The notes below the pieces were generated by a model, which saw only the letters and a program-made list of their open reading frames with translations, ran no database searches and was not told where the DNA came from. From assembly GCA_005406025.1 (NCBI GenBank), contig BGZK01001216.1:1-64000 (forward strand): a stretch of 64,000 bases of DNA. The letters run 5' to 3'. Below are positions 22,570-35,809 of this stretch, in pieces. The DNA comes from Eumeta japonica (taxonomy: Eukaryota; Arthropoda; Insecta; Lepidoptera; Psychidae). Position 1 is the stretch's first letter, and every line of letters begins with the position of its first letter. The position numbers and the translations under genes were made by a program.

Positions 22570-23440
22570 TTTTTGGAACGAAGTTCTTTATCACGCGTTA
22601 CATTCAGGCGCTCGGCGGATGGCAGCTATATGAATAAAAGTAATGCTGCAACGAAAAATGCTGTCCGCTTTATATTTGTTTGAAGTATAGCATAACTATT
22701 TTTGTCCGACGATCAGTTGTACAATTTAGCTCAGCTGTTTAGATTACCTCATGTCGCGTGCGCCGGGGATCAATTTGTTCTGGAACTTGTTTCTTTTTTT
22801 ATTAATTACTTTCATACGTTTTAATCAATTCCGTTTTTATTTTTAATGAAATTAGTAATGCTTTCATATTAAGAGTAATGACTGTGTAATAATTTTAATA
22901 CGTTATACGTATTAACGGATTTAAAATATTCTGAAAACATCGGAATATTTTTAAAGAAATTAAAAAAAATATTTATTGCTGGAATATTTTATTTGGAAAC
23001 AAAATAAAGAAACATATATGCAAATAGAAAGACGTACAATTAACTATCAAAAAAAAAAAATTTGAATTAAAATATTTATGAGAATTTATATATCATTATA
23101 TTCTTTCAATATTTAATCTTTTTAGCAAGTAGTAATGTTTGAATATTTAATGTTTTTAATCCATACTAATTATATTAATTTTTGTTTATTACTAAAATAA
23201 GAAATACAATGAAATGTATTTTAATAAATTTTGGGAAAGCGCCACCAGAAACGCCACAAGCGTTTGAATATTGAAATATAAAAAAAGACAACATTATTTT
23301 TGTAGTAGTACCCTCTATGAACAAATTATATTTTTATTTATTTAATTACTTTCAAACGTAATTAATTTCATTGTTATTATTCAATTCATAAAATACATTT
23401 ACACATAGCAGAAGGAACTTCGTTCCAACCGGGTGTCCCA
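22570..23440. mobile_element. Possible transposon bounded by inverted GGAACGAAGTTC ends
   Basis: GGAACGAAGTTC near 22576 and AGGAACTTCGTTCC near 23413 are inverted copies about 830 bp apart, enclosing DNA without coding capacity. They could be terminal inverted repeats of a non-autonomous element. GGAACGAAGTTCC is itself partly self-complementary, which weakens the case. Confidence 0.4.
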
Positions 23441-23449
23441 AAGACACCT

Positions 23450-25370
23450 CATTAAACTTTGTATCATATAATAAAAATTATAATACCTTTCAACTATTTC
23501 ACGTCATTTCAGACTCAGAACAGACAAATGCAGGCTTTACAAACAGATCCAACTGACATAGATATACAAAAATCTGTAGACTTTAACTTTTTCAAGTTTT
23601 AATTAAACAACATCCACTCAGATTTCCGTTTTCAAAACGAAACTCTTAAAACTTAATAAAAATTTGTCTCAGTAAATTAGCTTTATAGAGACGATCGTAC
23701 CACGTATGCACATACAGACATCCGAATGTCTACGGATTTTTTTTTAAACATTTTTTTATACCTAATATTGTAAAATTCATTCAAAATGTTTTGATATAAG
23801 AATTGACAACATAAATGGAATACTAATAGTAGAATAATAATATTAATAATTATTATCTATTATATAGATATAGAAAAAGAATAATAATAAGAGACATTTT
23901 AAATCTCGGAAATCGTTCTACTTTTCTAGACGAGACTAGACTAGAATATTACCTCACGCATTTCGCGTCATGAGGCGTACAATCTCCAAAAAATACTCAA
24001 TTTTTTTTAATATTTAAATATACAGACTTCCGATCCTCAACAGCTTTATTATGTGAATATAGGTAACGCACATGTTTAAAATCCCTTCTATTATTTACAT
24101 CAGATATAAATAATATCACAGAATATATTATAATAGTTTAAGAAATCTCGTAACTTTGACACGTGGTACTTATAGAGTACCGTTTTGTAGTGCCATTTTA
24201 CTCTTTCGTAGTTCGACAAGTCTGTTGAATAAATAAAATTATATGCAATCATAAAACAATTGATTTTCCTCTTTACAATTCTTTGGAATAAGCGGGTAAA
24301 AATTTTGTATTACGCAGGAAATAGCATTGATCCCAAATACTATCATTGGATTATTATCCGCTAGCCTTGTCGGTTGCAAATTTATTGAACGGCTATTTGG
24401 ATTTTGGGATTCCGTTTACGTAGAAGTAAAGACAGAATAAGTTAAGTGTCGTGGCTTATGTATATTAAGTATTTTTGCATGAAAATAAATACTTAAAGGC
24501 GCGATTTTTGGTTTAGTAGTTACTAGGCGATTTATCTGGCTCCAATCGCGTAATGAAGGATTTTTAACTTCTTATTTATCTATTACAATCATAGATACAT
24601 ATATAGATATATTATTTTCCACCTGAAAATGTAATTATTGGTATTTTCTTCTTTAATGCGACAACGGAGCAATGGATCGACACGATTTTTTTTTGCACAG
24701 GGACAGTTTATAGGCCGAAGAGTGACATAGATTACTTTTTATGTTACAAAAATGCACTGCTGCTATTAATATAATAGTAATTAAACTGAATAAAATTTTA
24801 TTTGTGTTTCTATTAAATGTTAAAAGTACCACCTAAATTGATTTTGTTCCTGACAAAATGAATAATTTCAGTAAGATTAAAACTTAGACCGAATTTATTA
24901 TTTTTCGGTCTAAGTTTTAAACACGTGAGCGGGCTTGATGTTGTTAAAAACGGGAGCGGGATTGATGTAAAGCACGGGAACGACATCCAAAATGAGAGCG
25001 GGACGACATCCAAAGAAAGAGCACTTGTAATAAATAGTGAAGTAATTCATACTATAATGTGTTCAATCGGATAGAGTCGCCGGTGTTTAGGTATCTTCAC
25101 GGTTATGCAAAGGTGTTATATTCGTTTGTTTGCACGATACTCAAATATACATAAATAGATGTATACAAACGATCCACTTTTACGGTGATATTGGCTTCAC
25201 GAATATTTTAAGGTATGATATCATTTTCAGTTTAAGACCTCTATTCGGGTCACGAGAAATATGCGTCTTTAGCGATATGAATGGAGACGGCTTTTAAATA
25301 ATATATTGTGCTAAAACTATATTAAAAGACATAAATTATATTTTGGAATACGAAATAGAAAAAAGGGCTA
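23450..25370. other. AT-rich intergenic with repeat scraps
   Basis: 24660-24770 contains the ordered words CAACGGAGCAATGGATCGACA, GATTTTTTTTTGCACAG and AGAGTGACATAGATTACTTTTTAT, a composition common in repeats of moths and butterflies. At 24880-25015 there is a short inverted TTCGGTCTAAGTTTTAA pair around 24876-24920 and a G/A-rich hexamer-like run. No gene. Confidence 0.4.
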
Positions 25371-25374
25371 AAGC

Positions 25375-25485
25375 TAAAAGGGCTAAAAGCGGCATCGGGA
25401 CCGGTATCGAATTAGAAAATAGGGTCAGAATCGAAATTGTGAGTGAGATCGGGCTCGGAAGCAAACTTTAGTTTACAAACTGAAG
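25375..25485 (+). repeat. Degenerate hexamer-like array
   Basis: Repeated words of the type GCATCGGGACCGGTATCGAA and GAGATCGGGCTCGG, of the same class as 5340-5660. Confidence 0.5.
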
Positions 25486-25859
25486 CTGGTGGGAAACGAT
25501 TAGTTTCACATATATCAATATATCAGAGGTGATCTGTTACTCACCTCGAGGTGACAGAAAAGTCATGGCTAGTCTCAGATCTGATATTTACGGTCACAAC
25601 TTTGATTTCTGGCCCTGATTCGATAACTATATTTATTAAGTGACTTAAATAGTTGAAAAAAATCGCGTATTTGACCAGGTCAGAAACAAATTAAAATTAC
25701 GGAAAAAAGGAAGAGTACTGCTGTCGTCTAATTACAAGCGAAATTCAGTACGGTCTATGCTTGTACAATTTTACTAAGGTTGAAAATACGGTTTATATGT
25801 TATTTTGAGCTTTTCCAGCTCAAAAGTCTGGTATACATTAAACAAAGTAATTTTTTACG

Positions 25860-26890
25860 CAAATTTTTCGATTTTAAGTTGTTTTATGGCATTTTACGTC
25901 GTTTTTTTTAGCTCTCTTAGGCGAAAGTTATTTTAAAAAACTTATTTAACGGAATTTGAATTTGAAATGACAATATTTTTTTTCAAACCAATAAACCATG
26001 TCTGATTTGGTTATTAGTGTTGATTCAATCGTTTGAGGTTTTATATAAATGAATTATTCAAACCGATCCCTATGATTATTTGAAAATTCTCTACAAAAAA
26101 TCGATAAGTCTCAAAATTTCAAAATTATGTAGAAAAAACCTTTTTCTTTGAAATTTTCAAAATGCCACAACTTCGGAAGGCGTTTGATTTCAATGTTCAA
26201 GACGGCAATCCACGCAGTTTTTTGAGTCCTAAAATGTTATATTAAGAGCAAAATCGATTAGTCGAAAAGTTTCTAAGTTATTCTGAAAAAACGCTCGTTT
26301 TTTAATTTTTTCTATTTTTTTCGTTCACGATATTTCACGAACGAATCAACCGATTTTGATTTCCAAAACGGCATTGGACGTCATTTTTTGAGGTTAAGAG
26401 CCGATCAGGTTATGGAATTGATGGGTGCAATAGCCAAAAATTTATTCTCAAAAAAAATCGTTTATGAATTTTTTCAGGTTTTTTGAAATTTCTCGGAATC
26501 TACTGGTTCGAATCAGCATAAATTTACAGGAAGTCTAAGTTCAGTGGAACCCTTTCGAATGCCATGAGTCTCGTTTCGATCGGTCAAGTTATTCAAAAAT
26601 TATGACAAGTTTACATGTATACACACTCAAAAATACACGCACGGACGCACGCACGCAGGCACGCACGCACGTAAGCACACACACACACACACACACACAA
26701 CACTAGCACGCACGCACGCACACAAAGATATACGGACACCATCGTAAAAATAGTCAGGGAAGCTTGTTAGGGCTTCAAAACGTTGAGATCTGATGAAAAC
26801 TCGATTTTTAAAAACCGGGTAAAACAAATAACTTCTCGATTTTCCAAAATTTTTAATTTTCTTAAAGCGGGAAGTTAAAAATCGTGTCGA
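25860..26890 (+). repeat. About 1-kb dispersed repeat with embedded microsatellite (inverse copy at 46990-48000)
   Basis: Internal subunits recur: 'CAACTTCGGAAGGCGTTTGA' around 26168 and 'CAACCGATTTTGATTTCCAA' around 26348 are each followed by GGCA and a TTTTTTGAG block. The right part (about 26500-26880) matches 47010-47280 in reverse complement: the words GGAAGTCTAAG(T/C), AGATCTGATGAAAACTCGA and TTTTTAAAAACC have counterparts there. Both copies carry an alternating purine/pyrimidine microsatellite at the same place. Confidence 0.6.
26635..26725. repeat. (GCAC)n / (CA)n microsatellite
   Basis: Runs of GCAC-type units (about 26640-26672 and 26706-26722) flank a (CA)12-like run at about 26675-26700. 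The 88-residue open frame across it on the - strand is a low-complexity artefact. Confidence 0.9.
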
Positions 26891-26899
26891 CATACGTCA

Positions 26900-29800
26900 T
26901 GTTTCCTATTATTTTACTTCATCTAAATTTATTTAGTCTTATTCAATTTATCTTTACTTATAAATGACAATATTCAAGGTCATTATAATTTTATATGCAT
27001 AAAATATACCTTTTTATTTTTACGTGTACACTTTTCATCTTTGAAAAATGTTAACATACATGTTTTTTAATGCAGAGAGCAAAAGCATTAAGTAACAACA
27101 CAATGTGTATAATTAAACAACAGAAACAAAAATAAATATATACTATCCGCATGGTTATATAAATGAATAATAAAATTAACATTTTAAGAATAGGGAACTA
27201 TAACTAATAATAAATGTAAAGAACAACTAATAACAATCAGAATTTTAAAGTTACAATCTAATGACCTCACAAAAATGTGGTCAGTACAGTTTATAGTTAA
27301 AGGCCAATGAGCTACCATTTACACCCGCCATCTGCCGGTGAAGTCTTCGCTCGTACGATTTATCTATTTACATTTCTAGAAGAAACCCAAAAGTTTAGTT
27401 ATTTGCATTTTGCACAGGGACACTGCGTGATATTACGTAACACTTACTTATGTCATTAAATGTTAATTTGGTTTAAGATTTAATGCGAATTGGGTTTAAT
27501 TCAATCCCGTATCATTGGATATAATCTATAAATATTGGCGTGAAAAACAATATTGAATATACACCAATGAATTGACAAAATATGTTATTAAACTGAATAT
27601 ACAGAGGTTTTTATGTGTATAGTTTTAATGTAAAATAATTATTTATCATCTTTATTATAAAAACATCTAGATTTTAAAAAATCTAGATTAAACAAAAGAA
27701 ATCTTACAGGTTAGCACCGAATCCCGCTTTTAGTAATTTATGTAGTAAGTTCAAATAACCTGTTCAATAGATTAACTTAATATCGATGTAATATGTATGT
27801 GTAAAGAATATTTGAACGATATCCTTTGTTCGTGGTGTTCTTGATAAGGACATTATATAAAATTAAGTTGGTAATACAGGCAACAGAATTTTTGTAAGAA
27901 AGCTATGTTGTCTATGGTCATTGTCCTATTACATTATTTTATGTACTAAAAATAAATTACATTTATAATCAGTTTTTATTCAAGGTCAGTAAATTGTTCA
28001 ATTTCAATCTATCAACCTAAATGTGGATTACCTAGTTAATTTTTGATCAAATATCTGAAGTTCTGTATCTATGTGTACCCGACGACATTGCAAAGATTTG
28101 ATGATTTTTTTTCTATTTCAATAGGCAGGACTGTCTCAAAATAAAACAATTTATAAACGGTTAACATGTATTTAAATTTTTTGTACACGTTCAGTTTCGT
28201 GTACATAATTATTAATGATTGATATTGTTTATTAATATTTTGTTTTCTCCTGTTAAAAATTAAATAACATATAATACAATAATAAATACTAATTAATTAC
28301 ATAAAAATAAATTATAATACTAATAATTAATATATTACAAAAATAAAATATCGTATCTCGATGCCGCAACCATTCCAGTTAGTTATTAGAACTATTGAAC
28401 AGTTAAAATCGTCGAATTGACATCGCAGTGTCACATTTCATAATATTAGCTGACGCCCAGCCCCTCTACAAGTAGACACAGGTTATAGATCTCCTCAAAC
28501 GCCTCTTTTGCTTTACTTTTGCTTAATATTCGTATTTTTTGTTGTAATTTGTCGCCGTTCGTTTTGTGTGCCTAAAATGTGATACTTCTTTCGTATGTAA
28601 TTTGTTTAACATAATTGTGTTACAAAACTTGAAGAAATTTTTTAAGGTGTCTCTAATTCAATGAAACTGAAAAGAGTGAATAAAAATGAACAAAGGAAGA
28701 AAATTTATATTTATATTTACTAATACTAATTTGTATTAAAATCAATATCGGTCAAAAACTCACTCGTACCATGACTTGATGCTACACTCAGTATTATTTT
28801 TTCACAAGAGATCTTATAAACGATAAAATTATTGAAATGAAGTCAAGTTGAATCGATAAATAAAAAAGTTCTAGTAAATGCCATGATTTAAACGAAGCTT
28901 TATTAAAAACGACCAAAAATGAAATAAACTATAAGAATTAGAAAAAAACATTGCGTTTCTGCACGCCTTTGATGACGAAAAAACATTAAAATATTTATTT
29001 TATTACGTCGTTTTCAGTCAATCTTTGAATTTATTGGCTTTACACCCACATTCAAATTGTTTGAAGTCACCAATCTCATCACTCAAATCTACGATTTAAG
29101 ATTGAGATTGTTTCATAGTAGTTACAATCCCGATTGTAGTATCAGGTCGCTTTTAAATATTCGTTTTATTTTCAAAACCGAATACACATACAAAGTTTCT
29201 AACCAACGAGTTTAAAATCGTTTAAAAATTTGCTCCTGATTAGACCACGTGAACTGGTTGTGACATGGTCAATATCAAAATTACCTTTTATTATTACATC
29301 AAACTGAATATGTATACCAATATTAAGACGATGATATTGACTTTTCAATAATTTTCTGCAGGGTAGATGATCCTGTCAGTTGCATCATTTTAAAATTAAA
29401 ATTAACTTTTGTAATTGCACCTGGACCAGTATACACAGTTTGAGATGAATAGTATTTATACTTAATGAGTTCTCCAGTCGGTCTGGTTTAGTAAAATTGA
29501 ATATGCGTACCCAAATTCCAAAGCTTGGATCGTCACCAGCAAGCTACATCGCTCCTAGAACCGATAACTGTAGGGAAAGAAATTCGAAATGGCCACCATG
29601 AACTGGAAATCGTAAATGAGTATTAAGTATTCTCACTAATTAGTATAGTGGAATCCCTTTAGCCCTGCGATATGTTATAGGTGGTGTCTCTCGTACCTAA
29701 TAGAAGATGACAATTAGGATGTAGGTTTATGTTTAGCTGAGTGGAGGTAAAATGCTTGAAACGAAAGAAACCCTTTGTCTTTCACTTCTAGGTAAAGAGT

Positions 29801-30340
29801 CACTTTGACAATCTGCCGTAACAACCTCAAATAAAACTTACCTACAAATACCTACACACTTGAAAATTCCAGCGTGGTGAAGAAAGTCTTTTTGACCTTT
29901 GTCCATGCGAAAAATCATGATCCGCCAATTCCTTTACTACAAGCAAAATTACTTGTGTAGTGCCGTTGAGCAGTTCTAAAGACGCTGGCCTCCATGCTGT
30001 CAGTATCATATATATATATTGATTTTAATTTTAGCGTTAGTTAAACATATTAACTACAATAAAGTAAGTCTATATATTTTTGTTCGTTTGTTCAAAATCG
30101 AAACCTTCTAAAGTTCTTCACCGATGAGTTTTTGAAATTTCCTCTAATCAATATATTTATATACGCGAATGTTTTTATGGACCTATTACTAGCATTTCCC
30201 CATAACTTCATTCGCGTGTTTGCACTATTGAAACGAAGCACTATATTGATTCCAAAAATTCTTTCATTCATAAAAATCTACTCTGCCCCCGAGTAATATC
30301 GTTTGTATTTTATTTTGATACTAGCATTTGCCACAGCTTT
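26900..30340. other. Long AT-rich intergenic stretch, nothing coding recognised
   Basis: 28230-28360 is nearly pure A/T. 30060-30250 carries the words AATCGAAACCTT, GATGAGTTTTTGAAATTTCC and CATTCGCGTGTTTG that recall a common lepidopteran repeat. No splice-flanked exon was found. Confidence 0.45.
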
Positions 30341-30535
30341 GTTTAAATGACCTGTTACAGAAGTTAAATTGGAAGCAAGATCCCGAGTAGAATCGGGGGC
30401 TGAAATTCTGTCCAAAATAGAAAATGTAACCAGAGTCAAATTCGAGTATAGAAGCGAGATTGGAATCAATAGCGTGACCAGAATCGTAATCAGGATCAAA
30501 GCCCATAATCAGAAATAGAAGCCGGCCCGTGATAT
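30340..30535 (+). repeat. Degenerate hexamer-like array
   Basis: About 190 bases of AGAATCGGGGGC-, AGCGAGATTGGAATC- and CCAGAATCGTAATCAGGATC-type words with an approximate 6-base rhythm. The open frames here on the - strand are by-products. Confidence 0.55.
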
Positions 30536-30559
30536 GAATCAACAGCAGCACCAATCAAT

Positions 30560-31480
30560 GATGGAAATATATTATATCTCCATGCAGGAGAAGCCGCCGC
30601 GAGAGGAACGCTAGTTCATTATATAATGACGTATTTCAAGAGTCATATATGATCTATGAGTTACGGGTATTTTTAAAATTTGAATGTTTAAAATCGAAAA
30701 CTTGTAACACTAATTTAATTTATGAACACTGTACGTACTTTTAAAACCTTAAATTATATTTTTCCACTATCCCGTTGAGATGATATAAAGTATTACTACG
30801 CATTGCATTAATATTATAAATTATTATTATTATTTAATATTACTACATGCATATGAGTATATACGTTCTGCCATTTGTTGTTGACGCTATAGTAATTATA
30901 GCATCAGTAATAATGAAGGAGGATATAGAATGAGAGATGTACATAATCATTACAGCATTACCAATAATGATGGACGTTGTTAAAGGTTATTTATGTTCGG
31001 TAATGTGTGGTTAATGTTATAGGTTACACACTCAAAATAACTATGATGATTATTAGATTTTTTCTGGAGAAGTTAAATATTTTTTGAAACTATTTTTGTA
31101 GACTAGTATGCAATAGCGTTCAAATGTCCAAAGAACTATAGTATTGAAGTAATAATCGAAAATTTTGTTGTGTTCGAAATTTTTTATTTCGGAAATATTA
31201 CAGTGACTTTGTCTTAATTAAATTTGACTTTTATTATTTTTTTGTATTACAATACTATTTAATACTTAAAAATCTACCTTATATAGTAAGTTTTCGTATT
31301 GAATTTTGATTTTCAAATATTTATGTATCGAATAAATATATGTTATTGAATTTGATTTTTAACGTATTTTGATTTGAATTCCATTTCCATTTAGCACACG
31401 ATCTCGAGCAATATGTTCAGAATCGACAAAAATAAAGTTTAGCGAATTTTAAACATAGTGAAATGAAATTGAATGTTTAT
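30560..31480. other. AT-rich intergenic, nothing recognised
   Basis: No supported feature. Confidence 0.45.
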
Positions 31481-31489
31481 GAATATAAT

Positions 31490-31735
31490 TCGAGCGGCGG
31501 TCGCTCAGCCGTTAAATACGTTGTCTCAAACCCGGAGGTGCTGTGCTCCATATTGGCGACGGGCGAATCTAAGAGTTCTTGACTTAAGTCACATTATATC
31601 ACATGCTCCGTGCCCCGGTCATCATCATTGTTCATCAACGGTCGTCGTCAGCTCAAAACTGCCCTGCTCCAGTATCGGGGGTTGAATAACTGAGTCCCTC
31701 AATCGGAATTAATAAGATAGTAGTAGGGTGCACTA
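31490..31735 (+). repeat. GC-richer dispersed-repeat-like unit, unclassified
   Basis: A sharply bounded GC-richer block begins GCGGCGGTCGCTCAGCCG and ends near GTAGTAGGGTGCACTACTG, which is itself a short inverted repeat (CAGTAGTGCACCCTACTAC). Composition and boundaries suggest an old short insertion; no polymerase III boxes or coding frame are convincing. Confidence 0.4.
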
Positions 31736-31739
31736 CTGT

Positions 31740-32425
31740 GGGGCGATTGATGGAACGAATATTCATCATTTAATGAAATCTACAATAAATAGTACATAAC
31801 AATTAATGAAACATTCGTATATATTATTTAAGAAAATTGCTTTTCATTTATTTTTCATAGTACCAGGCCATACAAAATACTTTCCATAAAAAACAGTGTT
31901 TAGGGAAGAGACATGTGGATTTTCACTGAGCAGTTCATGACAGTAAGTGCCTTTTACGCGTGGAATGACAAAAACTGATGTATTTAGTGACACAAGAAAT
32001 AAGATAGAAATGGAAAGGTACTACTCTCTCAATACTGAAAAATATATGCGTAGATGATGTACTCTATCGTACAAGAGCTGGTGTGCGAGAGAAGTCGTGC
32101 GCATCGCTAGTATGATTATGTAAAAAGCTACGAAATAAAATAACAGACCAAACAAAGGGAATACATAGAATGTTTAAAAAAAACTCTGTAAACGTAATGC
32201 TGCAAATCTTCACAGTAAAAAATCTAAATTTGACATGCAAATAAGCTTCACGAAATTAATATAACGTATCGACCGGTATAATATTGTAAATCTACTAAAT
32301 ATTTATAAAACTGGCAAAAAAAAAATGTAGGCACCGCGAATTAATAAACGCACACATCCACAAGAAGATGCAACCATATTATATGACACTGTCAATGTCA
32401 TGTTACGTAAAATGAACGCGTGAAT
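31740..32425. other. Upstream region of CPR-B, nothing recognised
   Basis: AT-rich DNA with no exon. Regulatory sites for CPR-B probably lie here, but none can be named from sequence alone. Confidence 0.4.
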
Positions 32426-32428
32426 CCG

Positions 32429-32460
32429 TATAAAAGCGTACCGCTCTTAAATTGGTAGCA
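32429..32460 (+). promoter_or_regulatory. CPR-B core promoter
   Basis: TATAAAA at 32429-32435 lies 31 nt before GCATTC (A32460), the likely start site, giving a 5' leader of 39 nt. Same layout as CPR-A. Confidence 0.6.
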
Positions 32461-32498
32461 TTCGCGCTTCTAGTTCGGAGACACTCGCGTTAGTAAAA

Positions 32499-34731
32499 AT
32501 GAAGTGCGTGGTGAGTATTGTTGTGATGCGTTGTGTAGGCACGCAAAGTCATGGATGAGTCGTGGACTATACTGGGATATTGATTAAATATTTTGACACC
32601 GGTCAAAATATTTTTTTTAATCATAACATTTTTTTGTTCTTAAATCAGCGCTGATATAAATATCGTTCCGTTTGACTTTCGAAATTACAAATGATTACAT
32701 TTAAAAATGTAATATTGCAAAATTACTTACGATAAAAAAAATATTTACTTAACAATGACTGAATTAATTTAAAGCTTACAGCTTTCCTATTTTGGGGAAA
32801 CTGGTTTGATTTAAAATTGAGAATAATTTTTTTTTTTGGAGTAATAAGTGTCTCACTATAAACAATCAGATTGTTTGAGATTAACATATTTCGAAGAAGA
32901 AGTGTCACAAACCATCGAAACATAAACGTGATCAATCCCAAATGTTCAGAGGCAGTTCTTTCTTGTAGCACTGTTAAAGCTGTGAACTCGAAGAGTAGCT
33001 AAGATATTAAGCGATTTCATGCATCTCGTTTGTGTATTGCGTTTCTACGATCACATTCGCACTGCGGCCGCGTCGCTCACGAGTGAACACGCCTTACAGG
33101 TATTGCTGATATGCGCCACTCTGGTGGCTACCAACGCGCAGCGCTTCGGGTCGCTGCCGCCGTTCAAGAGTTTCGCCCCGGTAGCGGCGCGTGTGCCGGC
33201 GCCGCCTCCGCCGCCGACAGTGCAGAGAGCCGTCGTCAGAGCCTCCACCGACGACAGGTCGGCCCAGACTCTGAGGTTCGACAACGACGCCGACCCCAGC
33301 GGAGCCTTCAGCTATAAGTGAGTTTCTATACTAAGAAAGTAATTTATTATTCGAGTTTTTAGTACATCGACACCAATAATCTGGACGCACGCAGCCTTTT
33401 ATTTATCAACGGTTTAGACGAATCGATGGATTTCCCGCCTCCTCTTCGTCACATTGTACTGTGAGAATATTTATTGAGCTCGTTCCCGCAGAAAATGATT
33501 AGCTTCATTCGTTAGCTTCAAAATGAAAAGCTTCAATAATGCCTAACTGTATAAAACGACATGTATTCTTGATTGTGATTCAACACGTAAATGTATACTC
33601 TCAATCTTATACATTTATAAGTTCTATCAGGTCTATAACTTAATACATCCGCTAGACCTTGTACTTATTATTGTAATAAATTAGTGGATTTTTTTTTCTT
33701 AACCTGTTTAGATTGTTCTATTGAATACGGCTCGTATGGAGTCATCGCAAACTACCGCCGATGATAATTTCCGACGTTGTTCTTAATCATAAGGCTTTAA
33801 TCGGCCGGTACATAACTTTCAGCGTGGAGACCAGCAACGGTATAGCTGCTCAGGCGCAAGGCACGCCGCGCAACTTCGGCGGCAACCCGCCCGTGGTGCC
33901 GGTCGTCATTTCTGGAGCTTTCAGATGGGTGTCGCCCGAGGGCGAGCCCATCGACATCTCCTACACCGCCGACGAGAACGGATATCAGGCCAGCGTTAGT
34001 ATTGAACCATTTCGTCTATTTCGTGTGCTTGTGTAGTTTATGCAAAAACGCTTCCGATGTTACGCAGTTGTGTCAGTAATTGAACAATATTTAGATTTGA
34101 AAAGTTTCATTAGGGGGTCATTTAAAAAAATGTTTGTAACTATTTTTTATATTGATTTAGGGCAAATATATATATATATATTTAGAAGCGCATTTGAAGC
34201 ATGTAGAACAAAAGGTGTCGTTCATTTATGAATTTGAACAAATTTCACTTATGGGGTGAAAATGACGATCTTTTAAGCTTATGCTATCTTGAAGCTCCAT
34301 TTACACCGTACGTAGCCGATATGAAATCTCGGTGAGCTTTACGCACTAATAAATAATTTTAAGTTCTATAGCATAAGATCACTACCCAATATATTTAATA
34401 TTACGAAGAATTTGATAACGAGCACATAAAGAATATAATCTCATCGCCGGGTTGTATGGTACATTCTAATTTGGTGTTCAAAACTAGTGTACTGTTAAAA
34501 TTCAAAAGTGTATTTTTAATAGATATTCTTTCTCACGAGCGACAAATGCAGTTGACTTTCATACTCAAACCTTTTATTTTTCTCGTTTAATATAATTTAG
34601 CTCGGTTATTTTTATTTTTCACGCTTATTTTCAATTTGTTCACTTATTTTTATTTCTTTCAGGGCTCTGCCATTCCGACTCCTCCTCCGATCCCAGAGGC
34701 TATTCTACGTTCTCTGCAAAGGCTTCAGTAG
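32499..34731 (+). CDS. CPR-B: RR-1 cuticular protein, 4 exons, 156 aa
   Basis: Secreted, chitin-binding cuticle protein. Exons: 32499-32510 (M-K-C-V, donor GTGAGT), 33100-33317 (acceptor TTACAG, donor GTGAGT, phase 2), 33823-33994 (acceptor TTTCAG, donor GTTAGT, phase 0), 34663-34731 (acceptor TTTCAG, stop TAG). Residues 1-17 form a clear signal peptide (hydrophobic V-V-L-L-I-C-A, then T-N-A before Q18). A Pro-rich linker (P-A-P-P-P-P-P) precedes the chitin_bind_4/RR-1 domain, which runs through E-T-S-N-G-I, S-G-A-F-R-W and Y-T-A-D-E-N-G-Y to I-P-T-P-P-P-I-P-E-A-I. At residue 78, right after the exon 2/3 junction, Val stands where RR-1 proteins usually have Tyr. An in-frame ATG at 33019 could start a 100-residue version, but it lacks a signal peptide at the N-terminus, so the short first exon is preferred. 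Confidence 0.9.
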
Positions 34732-34774
34732 AAGCAACAACAATGTGATAGCGATTGATAATGACTAATTTACA

Positions 34775-34780
34775 AATAAA
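34775..34780 (+). terminator. CPR-B polyadenylation signal
   Basis: AATAAA 44 nt after the stop codon. Confidence 0.7.
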
Positions 34781-35214
34781 AATGATGTTCACCGTTAAAG
34801 CTGCCGTGGTTTTATTATCTGCATTCGACTCCTAAGTCAGTTTAGATGATCTTCACTGGATAATTTGATTTTGACAAGTTGGTTACGTAGTGATAAATTA
34901 AAAAAAAAGTTAACATATTTGAATTTAATTATTTTTCTTTACAATGCTTATTTCTTTAATCTGGCATTTCGTTAATCTGGCAGGAATTTTCTTGCAACAA
35001 CGAAACTCAACCGACGTGATTCTTGCACTTTGATCTGTTATGATTACCAAAAAGGCTTGAAACCTTAACAATTTTTTGAACTTTTGCTAACTTCTTTTGG
35101 TGAGTATGCTTGTTCACAAACGACACTTTTTAAATGGCTTTCTGATTTTAAAAGACGACGGGAAAGCTTTAAAGCTTGAAACGAGGACGGATCGGCCGCC
35201 AACAGCAGTCGCTC

Positions 35215-35790
35215 AAGAAAATGTTTAGTGACTCGAAAAAATTATATGAGAGAGTCGAATTACACATGCAAAGTTCGAGTGAAAACTGGGTATTGAATCA
35301 ATAGCGATATAAATCATTGCTCATGATCAACTTTCATTTCGTAAGTGTCGTTTGAGGTGGGTGCCAAATATGATCGATGAACAGAAAGACCGCCGGATTT
35401 TATTTTCGATGGAGACGAGAAAAAAAAAGCGTATGAAATATGCATATCATTGACGAAAAATGGCTGTACAACTACGACCCCGAAACACAGCGACGATCGA
35501 GTCTTTGAAAATGAACCGAAAACCAACAAAATGTCGCTATGCGCGAAGCACGCAGAAACAAATGGTTACCACTTTTTTGTAAGACTGGTCCTACTTTTTG
35601 TCTGGTGCTAAAAGGTTAAAAATAGTTAATTCTAAGTGGTATGTGACAGTTTGTGCCCTAGGATTATTATGAGCTCTTCGTGACAAGCGATCGAAAGAAC
35701 CTGGCACCGTCTTGGGTACCACGACAACGCCACACCGCACGCGTGCGTCAGAACACTTGAGCAAACAGATGCATCGACAAACGCGTTCGA
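35215..35790 (+). pseudogene. Mariner-like transposase remnant
   Basis: The + strand reads R-W-V-P-N-M-I near 35360, D-E-K-W-L-Y-N-Y-D-P-E-T-Q near 35450-35490 (first catalytic Asp) and Y-H-D-N-A-T-P-H near 35718-35745 (second catalytic Asp region), in order and about the right distance apart for Tc1/mariner D,D34D enzymes. Stops and frameshifts separate the motifs, and the C-terminal catalytic residue is missing. It starts about 430 bp after the CPR-B poly(A) signal. Confidence 0.75.
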
Positions 35791-35809
35791 AAGATAGTGA
35801 CTGAAAAAT

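Noticed and set aside
26627..26893. 88-residue frame with Cys-Val/Ala runs
   Set aside because: Translation of a CA/GCAC microsatellite.
33019..33099. Alternative ATG at 33019 in frame with CPR-B exon 2
   Set aside because: Would put 27 residues before the signal peptide core; the 12-nt first exon with TATA promoter, donor and matching phase is the standard design for this family.
33051..33317. Open frames on - (77 residues) and in another + frame (68 residues) across CPR-B exon 2
   Set aside because: Both are by-products of a GC-rich exon; only the frame with signal peptide and RR-1 domain joins the other exons.
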